In this document: one piece after another, positions 6,062-11,158 of the stretch
How positions within the stretch are numbered: position 1 is the stretch's first letter
Layout: each line of letters begins with the position of its first letter
Source of the DNA: an uncultured bacterium
Lineage (GTDB): Bacteria > Verrucomicrobiota > Lentisphaeria > Oligosphaerales > Oligosphaeraceae
DNA: 11,158 bases
Direction of reading: 5' to 3'
Assembly (NCBI GenBank): GCA_902783355.1
Contig: CACZQQ010000349.1
Location: 1 to 11,158 of the forward strand
Program-made: the position numbers and the translations under genes
Notes under the pieces: model-generated
What the model saw: the letters and a program-made list of their open reading frames with translations, nothing else
What the model was told of the DNA's origin: nothing
Databases searched by the model: none

Positions 6062-9000
6062 ATGTTCCTTTCCGACATTTCATTGAAGCGCCCCGTCGGC
6101 ATGACGGTGGTGCTTTTGGCGTTGGGCCTCTTCGGCTATCTCGCCTTCCGAAATGTGGGCGTGGACCTCATGCCGCAGGTGGATCTGCCATTCATTACCG
6201 TCGTGGTAGTCTATCCGGGCGCCTCGCCGGAGGAGATGGAGACGGCGGTGGCGCGCAAGGTCGAGGAGGCCGTCAGCCAGGTGGACGGCCTCAAGCACAT
6301 CACCGCCACCTGCGCCAACAACTACTGCCAGGTCCTTCTTGAGTTCCATCTGGGGCACGACGCGGACGCCGTCGCCACCGATGTGCGCGAGAAGATCGAC
6401 CTCATCCGCAACGACCTGCCGTCCGGCGCGGAGGCCCCCAAGGTCATGAAATACGACATGAACGCGCTCTCCGTCGTGACGATGGCGCTCACGGGGACGG
6501 GGACTCTTGAAGAGCTCTATGACTATGCGGACGAGCGACTTGCCGACCGTTTCTCCGCGCAGTCGGGCGTGGCCTCGGTGGAACTCATCGGCGGCGAGAA
6601 GCGCGAGGTGCTGGTCGAACTCGACCGCGGCAAGATCGCCTCCAAGGGGCTGACCGTGCCCTCCATCATCCAGCGCATCGCCACGGCCAACCTCAAGGTG
6701 CCTTCCGGCGAAGTCGACGAAGGCGGCCGCACCTTCACGGTGATGTTCGACGCGGAGGCCAGGCGCCTGGAGGAACTGGGCGACATCGAACTCGGCGAGG
6801 CGCGCGGCGAACGCGTCTATCTGCGCGACGTGGCGACCTTCTCCTTCGGCACAAAGCGCCCTGAAACCATCGGCTTTCTGGACGGACGCCCCGCCATCGT
6901 CATGAAGGTGACGAAGAAGGGGGAGGCGAACGCGGCGGCGGTGGTCGCGCGCGTCCGCCAGGCGTGGCAGTCGGCCTGCGAGGGGCTTCCCGCCGGCATG
7001 GAGCTGCATTGGGTGCGCGACGAAGGCGACTATGTGAACGCCACCGTGCGCGGCGGCTTCGATTCCATCTGGCAGGGCATCCTGCTGACGGGCTTCATCC
7101 TGCTGCTCTTCCTGGCGGACTGGCGCACCGCGCTGACCGCCTTCGTCTCGATTCCCGTCACCATGGTCATCGCCCTCATCAGCTTCAGCCTCTTCGGCTA
7201 TACATTTAACATGGTGACCATGAGCGCGATAGGCATTTCAACAGGCATCCTGGTCGCCAATTCCATCGTGGTCCTGGAGAACATCGCCGCCCGCCTGAAG
7301 GGGCGCAACGGGGCGTCCGCGGAGGAGCGCAGCCTCATCGGGCGTGCGACAGGCGAAATCGCCGTGGCGGTCTTCGCCAGCGCGCTGACCAACGTGGTGG
7401 TCTTCCTGCCCATGGCGGCCATGAAGACGATGGTGGGGCGCTTCTTCGTCCCCTTCGCCATCGTCGTCACCGCCGCCACATTCGCCTCCCTGCTGGTCTC
7501 CTTCACGCTGACGCCCATGCTGACGAGCCTTCTCGGCCACGCAGGCGAGCGCCTCAACCGCGCGCTGGCAGTCCTTCTGAAGCCGTGGGACCTCTGCTAC
7601 CGCGGCATGGCCGCCGCCTACCGGATCAGCCTCCGCCCCGTCGTCGCGCATCCATGGCTGGCGACGCTGGCCGTCACCGCCGCCACCGCCGTCGCCTTCC
7701 GCTTCACGCTGCCCGGCCTGCAGATGGACTTCATTCCGCAGATGGACAAGGGCGAACTGACGCTGCGCCTCGAATATCCCGCCGACTACTCCCTCGGGAA
7801 GAACGCCGCGCGCACCAAGGCCATCGCCGACAAGGTGGCCGCGCTGGCGGACAGCGACGGCACTCCCGTGGTGCGGCATCTTGTGGTCTCCATTGGCAAG
7901 ACGCAGGGCATCGTGGGGCAGGTCGGCCAGGGCGCCTATCTGGCGGAGATCACGCTTGTGCTCAAGCCGATGGACGAACGGCGCCGCACGCTGGCGCAGT
8001 TGGCTGAAGAGGTGCGAAAGATCTGCCGCGACGAGGCGGACGTGAGCTGGGCGGTCATGGCGCCGAACATCATCGGCGGCAGCGGCCAGTCCGCCAAGCT
8101 GAACATCCTCGGCGACGACCTGGCAACCCTGAACAGCACGGGGCTCGCCTGCGCCCGCCAGGTCCGCGAGCTGCCCTCCTGCGTCAATGTGGAGCATTCC
8201 GTGCGCGCGGGGCGTCCCGAAATGCGCGTCACGCCGAAGCGCGCGGTCCTCAACGACATCGGTACGACGCCGCAGGCGCTGGGCGTCATGCTGCGCGGCG
8301 CGCTGACGGGGCTCAAGCCGGCCACCTTCACGGGGGACGGGCGCTCCTACGACATCCGCGTCCGCATGAGGCAGGAGGAGGGCGTGCGCCAGTTGCCGGA
8401 GCTGAACCTGCCCGGCCCCGAAGGGCGCCCCTTCATGCTGGACGCTGTGGCGGATTTCCGCGAGGTGCTCAAGCCTGTCCAGATTGTGCGCACGGAGCGC
8501 CGCCGCTCCATCTCCATCTACGCTGACAACGCGCCCGGCTACGGACTGGCCACCACCCTGCGGGACGCGCAGGCGGTCATGGCGCGCGAGCTGCCGCCCG
8601 GATACGAGGTCACTGTGGGCGGCGTCGCCGAGTTCATGGACGAGACCTTCGACGAGTTCGGCCTGGTCACCACCGTCGCCATCATCCTCGCCTACCTGCT
8701 CCTGTGCGCCATCATGGAATCGTGGGGCATGCCCTTCGTCATCATGTTCACGGTGCCCTTCGCCTACTTGGGGATGTTCCTGGCCATCCGCCTCACGGGG
8801 ACGACCTTCTCCATCTTCGGGCTGCTGGCGGGCATCATGCTGGTGGGCGTCGTCGTCAATGCCGCCATCCTGCTGATTGACGACCTGAAGGCGCGGCGCG
8901 CCACGGGCACGCCCAACCGCGAGGCCATCCTGGAGGCCGCCGCCGCCAAGTTCCGCCCCATCCTCATGAGCTGCGCCGCCGCGCTCTTCGGCATGCTGCC

Positions 9001-9130
9001 CATGGCGCTGGGGGGCGGCATGGGCTCCGAACTGCGAACCTCCATCGGCATCGGCTCTGTCGGCGGCCTGCTGGTCTCATCGCTGGTCTCGCTCTACTTT
9101 ATTCCCGCGCTCTGCGCCCTGCGCAAGTAA
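6062..9130 (+). CDS. RND efflux pump inner-membrane subunit (AcrB/HAE1-like) with non-canonical TM4
   Basis: 1022 residues, close to AcrB (about 1050), so full length. Seen: RND start FLSDISLKRPVGMTVVLL; TM1 (about 12-30); a large porter domain; a TM2-TM6 block starting near 338; a second periplasmic domain; a TM8-TM12 block starting near 867; and the ending SLVSLYFIPALCAL. Known: AcrB-type pumps relay protons through D407-D408 (TM4), K940 (TM10) and R971/T978 (TM11). Here the TM4 stretch is GILVANSIVVLENI, so the pair is A399-N400. TM10 reads VVVNAAILLIDD with N933 at the lysine place. TM11 reads KFRPILMS (963-970), with K963 and S970 at the R971/T978 places by my alignment. Energy coupling is therefore uncertain. 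Start 6062 fits homology and the GGAGGAG site; a longer reading from 5912 would run inside the adaptor gene. Third gene of the operon, 4 nt after the adaptor. Confidence 0.95.
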   Translation: MFLSDISLKRPVGMTVVLLALGLFGYLAFRNVGVDLMPQVDLPFITVVVVYPGASPEEMETAVARKVEEAVSQVDGLKHITATCANNYCQVLLEFHLGHDADAVATDVREKIDLIRNDLPSGAEAPKVMKYDMNALSVVTMALTGTGTLEELYDYADERLADRFSAQSGVASVELIGGEKREVLVELDRGKIASKGLTVPSIIQRIATANLKVPSGEVDEGGRTFTVMFDAEARRLEELGDIELGEARGERVYLRDVATFSFGTKRPETIGFLDGRPAIVMKVTKKGEANAAAVVARVRQAWQSACEGLPAGMELHWVRDEGDYVNATVRGGFDSIWQGILLTGFILLLFLADWRTALTAFVSIPVTMVIALISFSLFGYTFNMVTMSAIGISTGILVANSIVVLENIAARLKGRNGASAEERSLIGRATGEIAVAVFASALTNVVVFLPMAAMKTMVGRFFVPFAIVVTAATFASLLVSFTLTPMLTSLLGHAGERLNRALAVLLKPWDLCYRGMAAAYRISLRPVVAHPWLATLAVTAATAVAFRFTLPGLQMDFIPQMDKGELTLRLEYPADYSLGKNAARTKAIADKVAALADSDGTPVVRHLVVSIGKTQGIVGQVGQGAYLAEITLVLKPMDERRRTLAQLAEEVRKICRDEADVSWAVMAPNIIGGSGQSAKLNILGDDLATLNSTGLACARQVRELPSCVNVEHSVRAGRPEMRVTPKRAVLNDIGTTPQALGVMLRGALTGLKPATFTGDGRSYDIRVRMRQEEGVRQLPELNLPGPEGRPFMLDAVADFREVLKPVQIVRTERRRSISIYADNAPGYGLATTLRDAQAVMARELPPGYEVTVGGVAEFMDETFDEFGLVTTVAIILAYLLLCAIMESWGMPFVIMFTVPFAYLGMFLAIRLTGTTFSIFGLLAGIMLVGVVVNAAILLIDDLKARRATGTPNREAILEAAAAKFRPILMSCAAALFGMLPMALGGGMGSELRTSIGIGSVGGLLVSSLVSLYFIPALCALRK

Positions 9131-9131
9131 T

Positions 9132-9154
9132 GTGGCCAGCCACGGGCTGGCCAC
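9132..9154. repeat. Left hairpin of the REPIN-like element
   Basis: GTGGCCAGCC and GGCTGGCCAC pair over 10 bp around loop ACG (9142-9144). It starts one base after the RND stop and so could also protect or end the efflux transcript. Confidence 0.85.
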
Positions 9155-9205
9155 TCAGGACGCCGAGCGGAAGGGACTGGCTATGCGGAAAAAGCTGCGT
9201 TGTGC

Positions 9206-10498
9206 TCACCGTCCTGAGTGCACAGCCCGCGGCTGTGCACAAATCCGCGGCTGTACGCAGAGAAACACGGCGCAGAGGAAGCCGAATGCGGCAGTCGCGA
9301 GGAACAAGGTGAATACACTGCTGTAGGCGGCGGCTGGATAGATGAGGGTTTCGGCGACCTTGATGGCGTGGAGTTCGTGGCTGGCCATGAGCCGCCCCGC
9401 CAGGTTGCCTGTCATGGCGATGAGCACGAAGGCCCAGCAGTTGACGAGGGCGACCGCGAGGGCGGCGTGCTGTGGCGGCGTGTCGTCTTTGGCGATGGTG
9501 CAGTAGAGTGGGAAGCAACCTGCTGGTATGCAAATACATAGGAATGCGGCGAGCATAAGCCATGTCGGATGGGAGGCGTTCCGCAGGGCGAGCCAGCCGA
9601 GGGCGGCGCCGAGCAGGCCCAGCGCGGAGGCTATCGGCATGACGGTCTTGAGGCCGTTCTTGAAGGCGCGCTGGATGGGACCCGCGAAGAAGTTCATGAC
9701 GGCGACAATGATGGCAAGCCCTGTCAGGAAGAGGGCGGACCAGCGCGGCTGTAGGCCGAAGATGTCCTCCAGGCACTTGCGTCCCATGACGGTCTGCAGG
9801 GCATAGTAGATGCCGAAGAGGATGGCGCTGGCCAGGCAGAGGGCGGCCATGTTCCAGTGGCACATGGTTTCGCGCAGCGGCTTGAGGAGGGCGGGGCGCG
9901 CCGCCAGCGGCGAGAGGGTGCCCGGCACGCGCGTCATGGCGCCGAGATAGAGGAGGGCGGAGAGGACGGCGGGGACGAGCATGGCGATTCGCCATCCGAC
10001 CGCCTGCACCAGCGCGACCATGGGGGAGAGGCCGATGACGGGGCCCAGGTAGCCGATGACCAGCGCGAAGCCCAGCACGCTTGTGAAGCGGTCGCGGTAG
10101 AGTTCCATGGTCAGGTTGGCGATGACGATGAAGGTGATTCCTGCGCCGAAGCCAGTCACGGTGCGCGTCAGCAGCATCGCCCACGGCGTCGAGAGCAGCG
10201 GGAAGGTGAGCATGCCTGCGATGAAGGCGAAGCCGCCGATCATCAGGATGCGGATGCCGCCCAGCGAACTGGCCAGGACGCCCGCCACCAGCTGCGCCAG
10301 CGCGTATGTGTACATGTAGCATGAGCTCATCTGCGAGAGCGTGTGCGCATCCAGGCCCAGGTCGTGCTGCAGCTGGTCGAAGATGGTGCCTGGAATGAGC
10401 ACCTTGCTCATGCTTGTGAAGCAGGAGAGGCCGACGGCCAGGATGAAGATGAAGCGCTTGCGGGCCAGAACCGTGTTGGAGGAGGGGAGGGGGGACAT
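9206..10498 (-). CDS. Major facilitator superfamily transporter (12 TM), substrate unknown
   Basis: 430-residue inner-membrane carrier. Seen: about twelve hydrophobic segments in two halves (roughly 15-190 and 212-416) joined by a short hydrophilic link near 190-212; TRTVTGFGAGITFIV (111-125) resembling MFS TM4; and GYLGPVIG (149-156) resembling the TM5 antiporter-type motif. The loop 2-3 motif A is degenerate (GVLASSLGGIR at 73-83, lacking the usual Asp and Arg). Start ATG 10498 is the first that gives a complete TM1, 10 nt after the PBP2 stop. No Shine-Dalgarno is visible, so translational coupling is likely. Upstream readings enter the PBP2 gene. Odd: the last 11 residues and the TGA lie inside a REPIN-like palindromic element, giving a Cys/Pro/Arg tail with a repeated QPR that does not look native. 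Drug, sugar or muropeptide export or import cannot be told apart; adjacency to PBP2 hints at an envelope link but is weak evidence. Confidence 0.9.
   Translation of the reverse strand: MSPLPSSNTVLARKRFIFILAVGLSCFTSMSKVLIPGTIFDQLQHDLGLDAHTLSQMSSCYMYTYALAQLVAGVLASSLGGIRILMIGGFAFIAGMLTFPLLSTPWAMLLTRTVTGFGAGITFIVIANLTMELYRDRFTSVLGFALVIGYLGPVIGLSPMVALVQAVGWRIAMLVPAVLSALLYLGAMTRVPGTLSPLAARPALLKPLRETMCHWNMAALCLASAILFGIYYALQTVMGRKCLEDIFGLQPRWSALFLTGLAIIVAVMNFFAGPIQRAFKNGLKTVMPIASALGLLGAALGWLALRNASHPTWLMLAAFLCICIPAGCFPLYCTIAKDDTPPQHAALAVALVNCWAFVLIAMTGNLAGRLMASHELHAIKVAETLIYPAAAYSSVFTLFLATAAFGFLCAVFLCVQPRICAQPRAVHSGR
9218..9240. repeat. Right hairpin of the REPIN-like element, inside the MFS reading frame
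   Basis: GTGCACAGCC and GGCTGTGCAC pair over 10 bp around loop CGC (9228-9230). On the minus strand it encodes MFS residues from about 420 to 427. Confidence 0.85.
9227..9254. repeat. 18-nt spaced direct repeat CCGCGGCTGT
   Basis: CCGCGGCTGT occurs at 9227-9236 and again at 9245-9254. With the next four bases the match is 12 of 14. The first copy is part of the right hairpin; the second lies just outside it. On the minus strand it produces the repeated QPR in the MFS tail (VQPRICAQPRAV). It looks like a partial duplication of the hairpin arm. Confidence 0.6.
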
Positions 10499-10508
10499 GG
10501 GAGTTATG

Positions 10509-11158
10509 TTATTGTACGCCGTGTTTGAGGAGTTCGCGGAGGATTTCGCGGGCGATGGGGGCCACGGCCGCACCGCCTGCGCCGCCATGCTCCACGATGA
10601 CAACGACCAGATAGCGCGGATTCTCGCAGGGGGCGGCCGCCATGATCCAGGCATGGGGGCGCTTGCCGCCGCCGGTCTCCGCCGTGCCTGTCTTGCCGAT
10701 GACCTCCACATCGGGCAGCGCCAAGGCGCGCCCCGTGCCAGTTGTGACGCAGCCGCGCAGGCCGGCCATCATCAGACGGTGCGCTTCAGGCGACCACGCT
10801 CGTTCGTTGCGCACAGGCGTGTCGTCGTCGACAAAGTATTTTGGGGTGAAGAGCTTGCCCGTGATGGCGAAGGCGCTGGCGAGGGCGACCTGCAGGGGCG
10901 TGACGGCCCAGCCGCCCTGGCCGATGCTGGCGTGCGCGGCGTCTCCCGGCAGCCAGACGCGCATCTCCTTTCGGTTCGCCTTGACCCATGCGGGCGAGAA
11001 GGGGATTCCCGCATTTTCTTTGAGGCCCGCGTTGCCGCCGGTGGTCTGGCCGAAGCCGAAGAGCGTGGCGAAGTCGTCGAACTGCGCTTCCGTCATGCCT
11101 TCCGCCAATGTGCAGAAGTAGGTGTTGCAGGATTGCGCGATGGCGGCCTCCATGGCGA
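10509..11158 (-). CDS. mrdA: Penicillin-binding protein 2-like transpeptidase, C-terminal part (5' end cut by window)
   Basis: 216 codons of the D,D-transpeptidase domain that cross-links peptidoglycan; the serine SxxK motif and N-terminal dimerisation region lie off the right edge. Seen, counting from the in-frame Met at 11153: SxN motif S8-C9-N10 in QSCNTYF; the segment GDAAHASIGQGGWAVTPLQVA (70-90), matching the PBP2 pattern around SIGQG; KTGTAE (154-159), the third active-site motif; and HAWIMAAAPCENPRYLVVVIVEHGGAGG followed by APIAREIL, typical of elongation PBP2 rather than FtsI. Known: PBP2 (MrdA) works with RodA in side-wall synthesis. Here the next gene is an MFS carrier 10 bp on, not rodA. 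That Met is internal: homologous residues continue upstream to the window end. Stop TAA at 10509-10511. Confidence 0.92.
   Translation of the reverse strand, partial: AMEAAIAQSCNTYFCTLAEGMTEAQFDDFATLFGFGQTTGGNAGLKENAGIPFSPAWVKANRKEMRVWLPGDAAHASIGQGGWAVTPLQVALASAFAITGKLFTPKYFVDDDTPVRNERAWSPEAHRLMMAGLRGCVTTGTGRALALPDVEVIGKTGTAETGGGKRPHAWIMAAAPCENPRYLVVVIVEHGGAGGAAVAPIAREILRELLKHGVQ

Larger units (their letters stand above)
9132..9240. mobile_element. REP-doublet (REPIN)-like element in the convergent gene junction
   Basis: Two 31-nt units face each other: left 9132-9162, right 9210-9240 (inverted). Each has a perfect 10-bp stem with a 3-nt loop followed by the conserved tail TCAGGACG. Compared in the same orientation they agree at 26 of 31 bases. 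Four of the five differences fall at two paired stem positions, so pairing is kept in both; the fifth is in the loop. A 47-nt unstructured spacer (9163-9209) separates them. This is the layout of REPINs, which RAYT transposases can mobilise. It begins one base after the pump stop codon and overlaps the MFS stop. An alternative reading is a bidirectional terminator, but neither hairpin is followed by a T run and the shared tail is then unexplained. Multi-copy status cannot be seen here. Confidence 0.6.

Noticed and set aside
3367..6102. Very long open frame (over 900 codons) on the minus strand opposite the efflux genes
   Set aside because: Its composition is the His/Arg/Gly-rich pattern of antisense to GC-rich coding DNA, and it shows no family signature, while the plus strand has three recognisable full-length proteins. 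Similar antisense frames over ddl (1799-3016) and the pump are dismissed for the same reason.
9132..9240. Simple bidirectional rho-independent terminator between convergent genes
   Set aside because: Neither hairpin has a T run on either strand, one stem lies within coding sequence, and the shared TCAGGACG tails and compensatory differences are better explained by a REP doublet. Some termination role remains possible.
9099..10322. Second minus-strand open frame of about 400 codons overlapping the MFS gene
   Set aside because: It is Arg/Pro/His-rich without membrane segments and out of frame with the clear 12-TM protein.

Overview
The window is a GC-rich stretch from a diderm (Gram-negative) bacterium. 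The evidence for this is a complete tripartite RND efflux set with an outer-membrane channel, several lipoprotein signals, and peptidoglycan genes (ddl and a PBP2 transpeptidase). The chloride-channel homologue belongs to the clade with a G-x-E-A-P selectivity motif, and a TRL-like lipoprotein is present. I associate both with Bacteroidota, spirochaetes and the PVC superphylum (Verrucomicrobia, Lentisphaerae, Kiritimatiellae). High GC favours the PVC side, but that placement is only an inference.

Layout. Positions 1-1765 (minus strand) hold most of a ClC-type chloride channel/transporter whose C-terminal CBS domains run off the left edge. A 114-bp divergent promoter region follows. Then, on the plus strand, come ddl (1880-2974) and, 29 bp later, a small TRL-like lipoprotein (3004-3315). 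After a 150-bp spacer containing hairpins comes a compact efflux operon: outer-membrane factor lipoprotein (3466-4944), membrane-fusion lipoprotein (4966-6057) and RND inner-membrane pump (6062-9130). Spacings of 21 and 4 nt, and a Shine-Dalgarno embedded in the preceding gene, indicate one transcript. On the minus strand, entering from the right edge, are the transpeptidase end of a PBP2-like protein (10509-11158) and, 10 bp downstream of it, a 12-TM MFS transporter (9206-10498). This pair converges on the efflux operon. No gene-free stretch exceeds 150 bp, and I see no tRNA, rRNA, CRISPR array or insertion sequence.

How the genes work together. The three efflux proteins should assemble into one trans-envelope pump; no regulator gene lies in the window. 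Ddl and PBP2 act at opposite ends of peptidoglycan synthesis but belong to separate transcription units.

Most unusual features. (1) A 109-bp element (9132-9240) sits in the convergent junction. It consists of two 31-nt palindromic units in inverted orientation whose differences within the stems are compensatory, which is the architecture of a REP doublet (REPIN). Its right half forms the last codons and stop of the MFS gene. (2) The RND pump has Ala-Asn where AcrB-type pumps carry the proton-relay Asp-Asp in TM4, and Asn at the TM10 lysine position. (3) A perfect 16-bp AT-rich palindrome lies within the signal-peptide codons of the outer-membrane factor. (4) An inverted repeat pairs the stop codon of the outer-membrane factor with the start codon of the fusion protein. 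The gene content itself is conventional; I do not see a wholly new multi-gene system.
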